Shown: positions 34,196 through 43,189 of the stretch, one piece after another
Position numbering within the stretch: the stretch's first letter is position 1
Layout of the letters: every line of letters starts with the position of its first letter
Origin: JAUHWL01 sp964416385
Lineage (GTDB): Bacteria > Bacteroidota > Bacteroidia > Flavobacteriales > Schleiferiaceae
Direction: 5' to 3'
Assembly (NCBI GenBank): GCA_964416385.1
Contig: CAYQDW010000004.1
Span: forward strand, 16,533-80,532
Length of the DNA: 64,000 bases
Translations under genes and position numbers: made by a program
Notes under the pieces: generated by a model
The model's database searches: none
Seen by the model: the letters and a program-made list of their open reading frames with translations, nothing else
What the model was told of the DNA's origin: nothing

Positions 34196-36136
34196 ATGAG
34201 TCAACAGAATAGTGATTATGGCGCCTCGAGTATTCAGGTGCTTGAAGGTTTAGAAGCCGTACGAAAAAGACCTGCCATGTATATTGGTGATGTAGGTTTA
34301 AAAGGATTACATCACTTAGTTTATGAAGTACTTGATAACTCTATAGATGAGGCCTTAGCTGGCCATGCCACCGATATTTACGTAACCATAAACGAGGATA
34401 ACTCCATCACCGTAAAAGATGACGGCCGAGGTATTCCCGTAGATATGCACGAAAAAGAAGGCCGCAGTGCACTAGAAGTTGTAATGACTGTGCTGCACGC
34501 AGGTGGTAAGTTTAACAAAGACTCTTACAAAGTATCGGGTGGTTTGCATGGTGTGGGTGTAAGTTGTGTTAACGCTCTAAGTACAGATTTGCGCGCAGAA
34601 GTACATCGCAATGGCAAAGTGTATGAACAGGAATATAAAATTGGTGTGCCACAATACCCCGTTCGGGAGATTGGCGAAACTGACTATCGCGGCACCGTTG
34701 TAACGTTTAAACCAGATGCAAGTATCTTTATGGATACGGTTTATCATTACGATATTCTTGCCGGACGCATTAGAGAACTCGCCTTTTTGAATAAAGGAAT
34801 CCGCATTACCTTAACTGATGCCAGAGAAAAAGATGAAGACGGAAATGCCGTTTCTGAACTTTTTTTCAGCGAAGGTGGACTAAAAGAATTTGTGGAGTTC
34901 ATAGATATGAACCGCGAAAAACTCATGCCCGATGTAATCTATATGGAGGGTGAAAAAAATGATATTCCCGTAGAAGTAGCGATGCACTACAATACATCCT
35001 ACACAGAGAATATCCATAGCTACGTAAATAACATCAATACCCATGAGGGCGGTACGCATCTTGCCGGTTTTCGTAGAGCGCTTACGCGTACGCTGAAAAA
35101 ATACGCTGAAGAAAGTGGTATTGCAGCAAAAGAGAAAGTTGAAATTGCTGGAGACGATTTTCGCGAGGGCTTAACAGCTGTGATTTCTGTTAAGGTTTTA
35201 GAGCCGCAATTTGAAGGTCAGACTAAAACCAAACTAGGAAATAGCGAGGTAAGTGGCGCTGTTGATCAATTGGTTGGCGAAATGTTGGCCTACTATTTAG
35301 AAGAGCATCCCAATGAAGCAAAACTCATTGTTCAAAAAGTAGTTTTAGCGGCAAAGGCGCGTATTGCTGCACGAAAAGCGCGCGAAATGGTACAACGCAA
35401 AAATGTACTAACGGGCACAGGTCTTCCTGGTAAACTTAGTGACTGTAGCGAAACAGACCCTGCACAATGCGAAATCTTCTTGGTTGAGGGTGACTCTGCG
35501 GGTGGAACGGCAAAACAGGGTAGAGATCGTAATTTTCAGGCCATATTGCCGCTAAGAGGTAAGATCTTGAATGTTGAAAAGGCGATGAGCCACAAGGTCT
35601 TTGAAAATGAAGAAATCAGAAATATTTATACCGCACTAGGTGTAACCATAGGTACTGAAGAAGATAGCAAAGCGCTTAATTTGAGCAAACTGCGCTATCA
35701 TAAAATCGTAATCATGACGGATGCCGATGTTGACGGTAGCCACATTTCTACACTTATCTTAACTTTCTTGTTCCGTTACATGAAAGAGCTTGTAGAACAT
35801 GGCTATGTGTACATTGCATCGCCACCATTATACCTAATTAAAAAGGGTGCAAAGCAGCAATATGCGTGGGATGAAACACAGCGCGAGCAACTAATTCGCG
35901 AATTTGGTGGCGAAACCGGTAATGTGAACATACAGCGTTATAAAGGTCTTGGTGAAATGAATGCTGAGCAACTTTGGGATACCACTATGAATCCTGAGTT
36001 TAGAACTTTAAAACGCGTTACCATAGACAGCGCAGCAGAGGCAGATCGTATTTTCTCTATGCTTATGGGTGATGATGTACCACCACGTAGAGACTTTATT
36101 GAGAAAAATGCGAAATATGCTAAAATTGACGTCTAA
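34196..36136 (+). CDS. gyrB: DNA gyrase subunit B
   Basis: The 646-residue type IIA topoisomerase subunit has the GHKL ATPase domain (RKRPAMYIGDVG, YEVLDNSIDEALAGH, KDDGRGIPVD, GGLHGVGVSCVNALS). The transducer domain and the TOPRIM domain (LVEGDSAGGTAKQGRDR, IVIMTDADVDGSHI) follow, with the C-terminal YKGLGEMNAEQLWDTTMNPE. It introduces negative supercoils with GyrA. The length and the GLKGLHHLV and NAEQL spelling favour gyrase over ParE. Monocistronic, followed by a terminator. Confidence 0.95.
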   Translation: MSQQNSDYGASSIQVLEGLEAVRKRPAMYIGDVGLKGLHHLVYEVLDNSIDEALAGHATDIYVTINEDNSITVKDDGRGIPVDMHEKEGRSALEVVMTVLHAGGKFNKDSYKVSGGLHGVGVSCVNALSTDLRAEVHRNGKVYEQEYKIGVPQYPVREIGETDYRGTVVTFKPDASIFMDTVYHYDILAGRIRELAFLNKGIRITLTDAREKDEDGNAVSELFFSEGGLKEFVEFIDMNREKLMPDVIYMEGEKNDIPVEVAMHYNTSYTENIHSYVNNINTHEGGTHLAGFRRALTRTLKKYAEESGIAAKEKVEIAGDDFREGLTAVISVKVLEPQFEGQTKTKLGNSEVSGAVDQLVGEMLAYYLEEHPNEAKLIVQKVVLAAKARIAARKAREMVQRKNVLTGTGLPGKLSDCSETDPAQCEIFLVEGDSAGGTAKQGRDRNFQAILPLRGKILNVEKAMSHKVFENEEIRNIYTALGVTIGTEEDSKALNLSKLRYHKIVIMTDADVDGSHISTLILTFLFRYMKELVEHGYVYIASPPLYLIKKGAKQQYAWDETQREQLIREFGGETGNVNIQRYKGLGEMNAEQLWDTTMNPEFRTLKRVTIDSAAEADRIFSMLMGDDVPPRRDFIEKNAKYAKIDV

Positions 36137-36154
36137 GCTTAAAATTTACTAAAA

Positions 36155-36187
36155 CAAAAAGCCCCGGCTGCATTGGCAGCCGGGGCG
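36155..36187. terminator. Terminator between gyrB and the TonB-receptor gene
   Basis: GCCCCGGCTGC (36161-36171) pairs perfectly with GCAGCCGGGGC (36176-36186). The A-rich run before it becomes the T-run for the minus-strand receptor gene; it may also serve gyrB less efficiently. Confidence 0.88.
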
Positions 36188-36199
36188 CCTCAATTTTAG

Positions 36200-38611
36200 T
36201 TAAAAAGTGGCCCTAAGTGCCATTACAAAATTTCTACCCGGTGCAGAAATACCTGAACTATATGGTCTATAGCGTTGGTCAGTAATGTTTTCCAAACCAG
36301 CCGTGATGGTAAGGTTAGACATAAACTGGTACATCGCCTTTATATTAACCGTATACCAGCCTGGCGCGTAGTTATTACCATTAACATCTTTGGCATAAAT
36401 TTCATCTTTGGCGCGTTCTTCAACAGCTAAAGCATCAAAGGTGCGTTCGCCTTGGTATGTGGCATAAAACTCTAGCGTCAGCTTATTTGCCCTGTACGTA
36501 AATCGAGAAATTCCAAAGAATGGTGCAGCATGTCTACTCGGGCTCACGCTTCCATTATCTAACTCTTCTCTACCTTCTTGCCAATTGAGATCTGAAGAAA
36601 AGCTGAATCTCGCAGGTAGTTGCAATTCTAAACCAGCTTGTAATCCATATACGCGGGCTAACGCTGCATTTTGAATGGCTTGAACCTGACTGAGCTGCCC
36701 ATCATACATTATGCTATCTGCTCCATTAAGTGTAAACGGCCTGCGTACAAGCGCATTTTGCAAGATGGTGTAATACCCTGTTAGGTCAATTTTGAGCACT
36801 TTGCCAAAAACTTTACCCACACTTAAATCTGCATTATAGGCGTATTCTGCCGCTAAATTCGGATTTGGTACTGTAACCGCTCCAGGTTCTGAGTCAAAGA
36901 CTTTACCAATGTCGTCTACATTAGGTGCACGAAAAGCGGTGGCAATATTCATGCTGATAATCCAATTACTGCTTGGTCTAAATACAGAACCGATACTTCC
37001 TGTGAGGGCATCATTTTGCATAGATGCAGTGGCAAAAGAAAACGGATAATAATCTAGATTATTCGTGAAATCAGAAGAAAGGCTATACCGTGTGTAGCGC
37101 ACGCCACCAAGCAATGAAAGTTGGCTAGAGATATTAAACTCATCATTAACATAAATGCCGAAACTATGCCAAGTAGAATTTGGATAACGTGAAGCACTTG
37201 CCATACTTTGCCCAGTGCCGATATCTGTAACATGACCTGTAGAAGTCACATTGTTGATGACATATTCTGCGCCATAATAAAGATTGTGCTTTTGGGCCAG
37301 CTTCTTGGTGAAATCAATATTGGCAGAATAAGCCACCACCTCTTCCGTTTGGGTACTGCGATTTACATTGTTCAGAGATCGGTCTATTCTACTTTCTTCA
37401 AAATCTTGTCGCGCCAGCCGAAGTGTAACAATGTCATAAACGCCATTAGGTTTTTGATGCGTTACTGTGAAGTTGTTCATCATCCATTTTTGTGGCCCGT
37501 AATTCCATTCTGCATAACGTGGTAAACCGTTGCGCATGCGGTTATGCCGGTCATAGCGCCCATAAGGCGAAGTTTCTGAATAATGAAAACCGTATCTGAA
37601 GTCTAAGAACGCATTGGGTTTAAAGCGCACTTTTTGCATAACATTGGTTTGGGTATATGCCGTTGGTTTTTGCAAGAGCGGATCATCCTGTGTAATAACC
37701 CGGTCTGTGCTATCTATACGCTGCACATAGTAGGGTTTTAAATAATCCTCTGGGCCGTTACTGCCTTGGCGTAAATCATCAAAATGCCAAGAGCTAAAAC
37801 TGGTAACAAACGCCCACTTCTTCCACCCAATATTCATATCAAAATGGCCGGTACGCTCATTATTGGCGCTGCTGTAACGCGAAATGGCTTTTCCAACCAC
37901 CAACGGCTCATCAGTAATTGAAAGTTCTGGTACCAAGGTTTGAAAACTCATAACGCCACCAATGGCATCGCTACCATAAATTACAGAGTTTGGCCCAAAA
38001 AGTACTTCCGCATTTTCTGTGGCGAAGGGATCTAGGTTAATCACGTTCTGTATGTTTCCTCCCCTAAAGATGGCGGTATTCATGCGCACTCCATCAACCG
38101 TATAAATCAATCTGTTGGTGGCAAACCCTCTAATCATAGGGCTGCCGCCACCTTGCTGGCTTTTTTGGATGTAAACCTTGCCAGATATAGCCAATAAATC
38201 TGCTGCTGTTTGTGGATTTTGAATTGCAATCTCTCGCGGTGTTATGGTTGCAATTTTAACTGGGAGGTTTCCAGATGATTGCTGCCAGCGTGTTGCAGAG
38301 ATTACGATTTCGTTGAGATTTAAACGTGTGGCATTTAGATGTACGATAAAGCCATTTTGTTTAAGCGCACCATAACTTATGGATAATGAGCCATATCCAA
38401 ACTTGATGAGCTTAATAACGTCAGTAGCAGAAAAAATAGAGAGGTCTGCCTGCCCCTTTGCATTTGTTGTGGTTACCATTTGGGTTTGCTCATTTTTTAG
38501 CGTCACCCATTCTAATGGTTCATCAGTTTCGGCATCTAATACGGTAACCGTTTGCGCACGCATACCAAGCGCAAACAGCACCAAGCATAGGCCTGTATAA
38601 AATCTTTTCAT
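36200..38611 (-). CDS. TonB-dependent receptor, haemoglobin/haem type
   Basis: The 803-residue outer-membrane receptor has a signal peptide (to about residue 19, RAQ) and a carboxypeptidase-like regulatory domain (VTVLDAETDEPLEWVTLKN, residues 21-95). A plug domain follows (LNEIVISATRW, SPMIRGFATNRLIYTVDGVR, FGPNSVIYGSDAIGGVMSF) and a 22-strand barrel with FRAPNVDDIGKVF, ending ALRATF. The plug wording and NVDDIGKVFD are characteristic of the haemoglobin/transferrin/lactoferrin receptor family (HmuR-like), so haem or haem-protein uptake is likely. A membrane-anchored 175-aa protein gene sits 67 bp upstream. Confidence 0.88.
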   Translation of the reverse strand: MKRFYTGLCLVLFALGMRAQTVTVLDAETDEPLEWVTLKNEQTQMVTTTNAKGQADLSIFSATDVIKLIKFGYGSLSISYGALKQNGFIVHLNATRLNLNEIVISATRWQQSSGNLPVKIATITPREIAIQNPQTAADLLAISGKVYIQKSQQGGGSPMIRGFATNRLIYTVDGVRMNTAIFRGGNIQNVINLDPFATENAEVLFGPNSVIYGSDAIGGVMSFQTLVPELSITDEPLVVGKAISRYSSANNERTGHFDMNIGWKKWAFVTSFSSWHFDDLRQGSNGPEDYLKPYYVQRIDSTDRVITQDDPLLQKPTAYTQTNVMQKVRFKPNAFLDFRYGFHYSETSPYGRYDRHNRMRNGLPRYAEWNYGPQKWMMNNFTVTHQKPNGVYDIVTLRLARQDFEESRIDRSLNNVNRSTQTEEVVAYSANIDFTKKLAQKHNLYYGAEYVINNVTSTGHVTDIGTGQSMASASRYPNSTWHSFGIYVNDEFNISSQLSLLGGVRYTRYSLSSDFTNNLDYYPFSFATASMQNDALTGSIGSVFRPSSNWIISMNIATAFRAPNVDDIGKVFDSEPGAVTVPNPNLAAEYAYNADLSVGKVFGKVLKIDLTGYYTILQNALVRRPFTLNGADSIMYDGQLSQVQAIQNAALARVYGLQAGLELQLPARFSFSSDLNWQEGREELDNGSVSPSRHAAPFFGISRFTYRANKLTLEFYATYQGERTFDALAVEERAKDEIYAKDVNGNNYAPGWYTVNIKAMYQFMSNLTITAGLENITDQRYRPYSSGISAPGRNFVMALRATF

Positions 38612-38678
38612 TTTAATTTTTTTAAGTTATCAATGCTTTTGGAGAATTCCCCAAATGTTTTATTAACTAAGCTGATAA

Positions 38679-39206
38679 CTAAAAAATGGGTGGTTGCAAT
38701 AACCGTGCTGCAAATCCAGCTAAAAGTGTTGTGTTTACTGCTGTGTAGCTTTTGCATTGATGGCTTTCTATGTAGGCGCTAAAAGCACTATGAGGTTGGT
38801 TGTATAGATTTTTGTAGAAGTGAATGAGATGCTGCTGCCGTTCTCTATTTTGAGGATTTTGATGATAGAGCTGTTCTGTAAAAGCTTCTATTTGTTGGTT
38901 TATTTTGGCCTCCTCGGTATCATTAAAACACCAATATGCTACTTCTGTGGTGCCTTCTTCGCGATAAACGATATCATACATCCTGCCTTGATATTCAAAT
39001 TCTTTGCTGTGCTTCCAATTCAAATTCTCAGCCTCTGCTGTTGTAAATTTAAAATAGGTTAACTCTGATTTATCAATGCCATTTAAAATGCGCCATTTTA
39101 CCTCGCGCTTTGCCGCATGCCGCTGATATTGCAGCCAACTATAGGTAAGTAAGGCTGGTGCAAAAAGGGCTGCTAAAAGAAATATGCTAATGAGTTTTCT
39201 GCGCAT
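38679..39206 (-). CDS. Membrane-anchored protein of unknown function upstream of the TonB receptor
   Basis: The 175-residue protein has one N-terminal transmembrane helix (residues 4-22, KLISIFLLAALFAPALLTYS) and a periplasmic part with VKWRILNGIDKSELTYFKFT, KEFEYQGRMYDIVYREE and NPQNRERQQHLIHFYKNLYN. It lies just upstream of the haem-type receptor on the same strand, so an accessory role in that uptake system is possible but only inferred. No catalytic motif is seen. The C-terminus reads AARLLQPPIF. Confidence 0.7.
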   Translation of the reverse strand: MRRKLISIFLLAALFAPALLTYSWLQYQRHAAKREVKWRILNGIDKSELTYFKFTTAEAENLNWKHSKEFEYQGRMYDIVYREEGTTEVAYWCFNDTEEAKINQQIEAFTEQLYHQNPQNRERQQHLIHFYKNLYNQPHSAFSAYIESHQCKSYTAVNTTLLAGFAARLLQPPIF

Positions 39207-39248
39207 TAATTCTTCAAAGGTTACTCAATTTAGGTAAACCAAGCATTT

Positions 39249-39704
39249 TTAGCGTTTCAGGTTTTTTTCATATAAGGCGATCCATTCTTGGGCAGACATG
39301 CGTTTTATCAATTCTGCGAGTAAATCAAAAGGTATGAGTTCAGGTTTTTTAAAGCGGATGCAACTTTTGCCCATATCCAATTTGGTTTTTACATGCTTTG
39401 GGTATTCTGAAACAAACCAATCATGCAAGGTCGGATTTGCATAAATGCCCATGTGATAGAACGCTATAAAGTTCTTCTGTGACGCGATGCTCAAAAAAGG
39501 TAAGGGTAGTTTGGGGTCGCAGTGGTAACCAGCGGGATAAAGCTCGTGGGGTACAACATACCCAATCATACCATAACTAATGGTTTCACTAAAACCTTTT
39601 GGTAGGTTGTTTAGGATGGTTTGCCTGAGTTTATGCATAGCCTCCTGTCGTTCTTCTGGCAGTTGGTTGAGGTATTCTTGTGGTGTTGTAGCGTTGTATT
39701 GCAT
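39249..39704 (-). CDS. DUF1801-type protein
   Basis: The 151-residue cytoplasmic protein of the YdhG/DUF1801 superfamily (SufE/NifU-like fold annotated as of unknown function) has LRQTILNNLPKGFSETISYG, IASQKNFIAFYHMGIY and KTKLDMGKSCIRFKKPELIP, all typical of the family. Function unknown; some relatives are linked to iron-sulfur or iron chaperone roles. It lies 4 bp downstream of the four-TM membrane protein gene, in the lgt-led run. Confidence 0.8.
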   Translation of the reverse strand: MQYNATTPQEYLNQLPEERQEAMHKLRQTILNNLPKGFSETISYGMIGYVVPHELYPAGYHCDPKLPLPFLSIASQKNFIAFYHMGIYANPTLHDWFVSEYPKHVKTKLDMGKSCIRFKKPELIPFDLLAELIKRMSAQEWIALYEKNLKR

Positions 39705-39708
39705 ACCG

Positions 39709-40116
39709 TTAAGGCGTTTTTAGTAAAGATTCGGGATTTGGCTTTAATGCAAGGCGCAAGCTTAAAAGTGCCAGCCCTAGAGTAACGGGTGTAGCGATAA
39801 GTTTCTCAGTTAATGATTCTGCAAAGAGGTTGCCAAGTGTATTTAGTGCAAACACCCCAAACATCAGCCACAAGCCAATTCTACCTGATTTAGATGCTGG
39901 CCTCTTGGCGCGAAACCAAACAAGCAAAATAAATGAGAAGTTGAGCAATAGGCTTGCAATTTCATAGGGTAGAACGGCTTCGTAATTCGGGAATTTTCCG
40001 CCCCAAACTACGGTATAAGGAATAACCTTAACAAGTACTAATACGTGAAATACCACAATGGCACTTAAAATAATTTTAAGTAGCTGCACCGTGGTTTTTC
40101 GGCTGATGCTTTTCAT
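39709..40116 (-). CDS. Four-TM membrane protein, conserved in Bacteroidota
   Basis: The 135-residue protein has four predicted membrane helices (about residues 10-30, 47-66, 80-100, 108-124), with IPYTVVWGGKFPNYEAVLPYEI between the first two. I have seen similar IPY-x-x-VWGG proteins in Bacteroidota with no function. It lies 4 bp upstream of the DUF1801 gene and 8 bp downstream of the DUF192 gene, so it is part of that run. Confidence 0.72.
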   Translation of the reverse strand: MKSISRKTTVQLLKIILSAIVVFHVLVLVKVIPYTVVWGGKFPNYEAVLPYEIASLLLNFSFILLVWFRAKRPASKSGRIGLWLMFGVFALNTLGNLFAESLTEKLIATPVTLGLALLSLRLALKPNPESLLKTP

Positions 40117-40124
40117 CGTATCAA

Positions 40125-40652
40125 TTAAAGATTCAACCAGCGTACAAGATCACCTTTTTCAAGACCCAGTTTATCGCTTAAACCACCTTTAACTTCTAGA
40201 ACGTATTGCGCCGGACCGTCACTTGGTAAGCTGCGTGTGTTTAATGGTTCTGCATTTTTCTGAATACTGACAATGCGCTGCTTATCATCTACATAGATAA
40301 TGTCTAAAGAAACGTACGTGTTTTTCATCCAAAAGCTGCGCATTTGCATATCACCCATAAAAAAGAGCATGCTCATGGTTTCATCCATGCTTTTGCGGTA
40401 CATCATCCCATATTCTATGGCGCTTTGGGTATTGGCAAATTCTACGTCCAAGTGCATAAGTGTATCACCTTGCGCTTTCAGCAACCACAGGTCACCATCC
40501 TTCCTAAATTTCGGACCGTTATCTTCTTCAGTTGTGGTTTTTACTTTGTTAGATTGCTTTTTGTTTTGGCACGAACCCATACCTGAAAACGCTATAAATG
40601 CTATAAAAACGCCCACTAAAAGCAAGGGGCTGTATCTACGAATGTTTTGCAT
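40125..40652 (-). CDS. DUF192 lipoprotein
   Basis: The 175-residue protein has a hydrophobic signal and lipobox GMGSC (Cys28), a charged linker and a DUF192 domain. The domain shows LDVEFANTQSAIEYGMMYRKSMDETMSMLFFM, shortened here to its core EYGMMYRKSM, followed by MRSFWMKNTYVSLDIIYVD and the C-terminal VLEVKGGLSDKLGLEKGD. It is an envelope protein of unknown function. Its start codon lies inside the last codons of lgt (17 bp overlap), so the two are coupled. Confidence 0.88.
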   Translation of the reverse strand: MQNIRRYSPLLLVGVFIAFIAFSGMGSCQNKKQSNKVKTTTEEDNGPKFRKDGDLWLLKAQGDTLMHLDVEFANTQSAIEYGMMYRKSMDETMSMLFFMGDMQMRSFWMKNTYVSLDIIYVDDKQRIVSIQKNAEPLNTRSLPSDGPAQYVLEVKGGLSDKLGLEKGDLVRWLNL

Positions 40653-41724
40653 CTGTATCTGAAATTTTTGCGGTAAACATAAAATACAAACCTACTAGCA
40701 CCAAAGGAATGCTCAGCCATTGCCCCATGTTAAAGTTCATGGCGGCCTCAAAATCTACCTGATTAGCCTTTAAAAACTCAACCACAAAGCGAAATCCGAA
40801 AACCGTAACCAAGAAAGTGCCAAATAAAAAGCCTTGATATTGGCTTCGATTTGATTGCCAGTAAAGGAGGTAGAGCAACACAAAAACAACGAGGTAAGCC
40901 AGCGCTTCTATGAGTTGAGTGGGGTAGCGTGGGATGCCTAAAACGGCTATTGAAACCGTTGGTGCTGGTGTAGCCGCTAACAATTGTGCTTCTGTAGCTG
41001 CTAAAACTATTAGGTTTTGATCATCAGCTTTTTGGTTGTTTAAGAGTGAAGCAATGTAACGTTCTGTAAATGCTTGGGCCACTTCTGGGTCATGCCCATC
41101 AATAAAGGATAAAACCATTTCATAGCGTGGATAAACTAGGCTGTCTGTTTGTAAAGTGCTATGCATTGGTTTAAATGCTACTTCCGTGATGCGGTCGCCA
41201 TAAGCACTCATCACAGATTCACGTACAGGATTTAGATATACTGTTTCTATAGCCGAGTTAGCGGGTTTGCCGTAAATCTCGCTATTCATCATATTTCCTG
41301 TTCTAATAAATACCGCTGCCAATGCCACAACAATAACGATGCGGTCTAAAATCCATAGGGGAGATTTCTTCGTAATTTTTTTAGAGAATATGATCAATGC
41401 AATGATGATGGCAATGGCTGCACCATGACTGGCAAGACCACCTTCCCAAACGGCTAATATTTTTTCTGGATGTGATTTATAATAATCCCATTCGTAAAAG
41501 AAAACATGACCAAAGCGTGCACCCAGCACTGTGCCGAGAACCATGTAGGTTACCAAACTATCTAGCCACTGGTCTGGCGCCTTATCATTAGCAAGTATTT
41601 TTTTGATGATAAAATATCCTGCAAAAAAACCGCCTGCAAAAAGTAAGCTGTAATAACGTAGCGTAAAGCTGCCGATATCTAGCCCTAAACCCTGATCCCA
41701 AGAGATGGTTAAAAATGATAACAT
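40636..41724 (-). CDS. lgt: Prolipoprotein diacylglyceryl transferase
   Basis: The 362-residue multi-TM enzyme adds diacylglycerol to the lipobox cysteine of prolipoproteins. Family features seen: YYSLLFAGGFFAGYFI (TM1), GARFGHVFFYEW, WEGGLASHGAAIAI, RTGNMMNSEIYGKP (the FINxEI-type signature) and PRYPTQLIEALAY. Between the last two is an extra stretch of about 90 residues (roughly 170-260, including MHSTLQTDSLVYPRYEM) compared with E. coli Lgt (291 aa), in the periplasmic head region. It heads the operon with DUF192 and serves the many lipoproteins in this window. Confidence 0.93.
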   Translation of the reverse strand: MLSFLTISWDQGLGLDIGSFTLRYYSLLFAGGFFAGYFIIKKILANDKAPDQWLDSLVTYMVLGTVLGARFGHVFFYEWDYYKSHPEKILAVWEGGLASHGAAIAIIIALIIFSKKITKKSPLWILDRIVIVVALAAVFIRTGNMMNSEIYGKPANSAIETVYLNPVRESVMSAYGDRITEVAFKPMHSTLQTDSLVYPRYEMVLSFIDGHDPEVAQAFTERYIASLLNNQKADDQNLIVLAATEAQLLAATPAPTVSIAVLGIPRYPTQLIEALAYLVVFVLLYLLYWQSNRSQYQGFLFGTFLVTVFGFRFVVEFLKANQVDFEAAMNFNMGQWLSIPLVLVGLYFMFTAKISDTDAKHS

Positions 41725-41799
41725 AGTATTCTTGTTAAAGCGGGCGCAAGATAGTTTATTAGGTAACCTTTATGGCTATTTATACCAATTTGGTAAGTG

Positions 41800-42690
41800 T
41801 TAGTAATTGCCAAAAGGTATGGTCATTCCCAGCCATGGCAGAGCTATGGCTTCGCCAATACCAACGGGAATCACAAGGCCATAGTCTATGCCAACTTTGC
41901 CAGCAAAAGAACGTCCGCCAATAGAAACGAGGCTCAGTTCAACTTCAGAAGGAAATAAATAATTTTCTGTAATCAGGTAAGTTTTGCGGCTCACGCGCAG
42001 CATACCACTCAGCGTAACCACAGGTGCGGAATTCCAATCGCCATCTATCATGCCATAGCCTAAAGAAAGGCTGAGGTTGCTGTTTCTGTTGCCAACGGTA
42101 AAAGAGCCAAATGCGATACCAAAAGTAGTGTTGTCATCCCCCAAAATTCCGCCTAATAAAGCACCTGCACCAATATTTAGCTTGTCTTTAACAATGGGTA
42201 CAGAAACTTTGGGCACAACCCAAACAGGTGTAGGGGCACCAGCAAAGAGAAATAACGGCACAGTGCCAAGGCTCGCGCTGAAATAGTCTGTAAAGCCATA
42301 AGATACCTGGTTAAATAGAACCCATACATTTTGGTAATATCCTTCACCTTTTTTTAAGCCGTAACCATTGGGGCCAAAATAGTATCGGGTACTTTGGAGG
42401 TTGTATTCGTAGTAAATACCTTCTTTGCTAACTTCCTTTTCATTGATATCTTTTATGGTTTGAATGTCTCGCCATTTAAGGGTGATTTCACCTAAATTTT
42501 GAGTGCGTAGTTTTATAAGCGCATCATCTTCGTACACTAAGTAGCCGAGGTACTGTTTGCCAGATTTGAGATCTACAACAACGTATCTCTCTTCTTGTGT
42601 GGTATCTTGTAGGGTTGGCACATATTGCGCATAGGTGAAATTACTTAGCACAAGTGCTACAGCAAATAGTATGGTTTTACACAATTTCAT
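41800..42690 (-). CDS. Secreted outer-membrane-like protein of unknown function
   Basis: The 296-residue protein has a signal peptide (MKLCKTILFAVALVLSNFTYAQ). Residues 30-90 form a small domain (RYVVVDLKSGKQYLGYLVYEDD, then LGEITLKWRDIQTIK) reminiscent of an SH3-like or ribosome-profile fold. From about residue 100 to the end is a glycine- and aromatic-rich barrel-like region (SLGYGMIDGDWNS, LPWLGMTIPFGNY). It should be exported, probably to the outer membrane. ATG 42690 is preferred to 42723 because it starts the signal. Function unknown; it stands alone. Confidence 0.7.
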   Translation of the reverse strand: MKLCKTILFAVALVLSNFTYAQYVPTLQDTTQEERYVVVDLKSGKQYLGYLVYEDDALIKLRTQNLGEITLKWRDIQTIKDINEKEVSKEGIYYEYNLQSTRYYFGPNGYGLKKGEGYYQNVWVLFNQVSYGFTDYFSASLGTVPLFLFAGAPTPVWVVPKVSVPIVKDKLNIGAGALLGGILGDDNTTFGIAFGSFTVGNRNSNLSLSLGYGMIDGDWNSAPVVTLSGMLRVSRKTYLITENYLFPSEVELSLVSIGGRSFAGKVGIDYGLVIPVGIGEAIALPWLGMTIPFGNY

Positions 42691-43130
42691 GACGATAATT
42701 TTTTTTGCTTGGATGCATACCAAGATACTGGCAATTATTTCAATAGTTACCTATTAATTGTCAGCTTTCTTACTTGATTCGCTTTTTCTTTTCTATGCTG
42801 GTATAAAGGTTAGAGATTAGCAAGCATTTCGGAATGGTTACAAAACCTAACCCGATCTAAAGCAAGATTTATTCTCTAAAAGCCCCTCTATTTCTTGAGA
42901 GACATTTTGACAAACTTTGATTAATGAAGTGAATCTCTTCTAAGAAATTAACCCCGGTTGCTCTCCAATCCCGTTAGTTTTCAGGAGAAGAGGGGATGGG
43001 GTGAGGTTGATAACCAAAGTTCCAGTACCCTGAATAAATACAAGAAATGCCCCTTAGTGCCTACCAAGCTAAATGCATGGGGTGGATTTGCCGAAGCTTG
43101 CGAAGGCTAAAGACGGGGTGGTTCGTAAGA
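42691..43130. other. About 440 bp noncoding stretch between two minus-strand genes
   Basis: No convincing gene was found on either strand. The right half (about 42940-43060) contains purine-rich GAGAAGAGGGGATGGGGTG followed by AGGTT, wording typical of degenerate intergenic repeats in Bacteroidota. The segment ends at the terminator of the PD40 lipoprotein gene. Confidence 0.5.
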
Positions 43131-43132
43131 AA

Positions 43133-43165
43133 CAAAAAAGCCCACGGTTTAAACCACGGGCTAAT
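43133..43165 (-). terminator. Terminator of the PD40 lipoprotein gene
   Basis: AGCCCACGG and CCACGGGCT form a hairpin with two internal mismatches around GGTTTAAACC. On the minus strand it is followed by six T (forward A-run 43133-43139). Confidence 0.7.
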
Positions 43166-43189
43166 CTCAATTATGCTTTAATCGCAGGC

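Noticed and set aside
42940..43060. Possible small RNA gene in the purine-rich gap
   Set aside because: No promoter, hairpin-terminator pair or recognised RNA fold; the wording is more like degenerate intergenic repeats.
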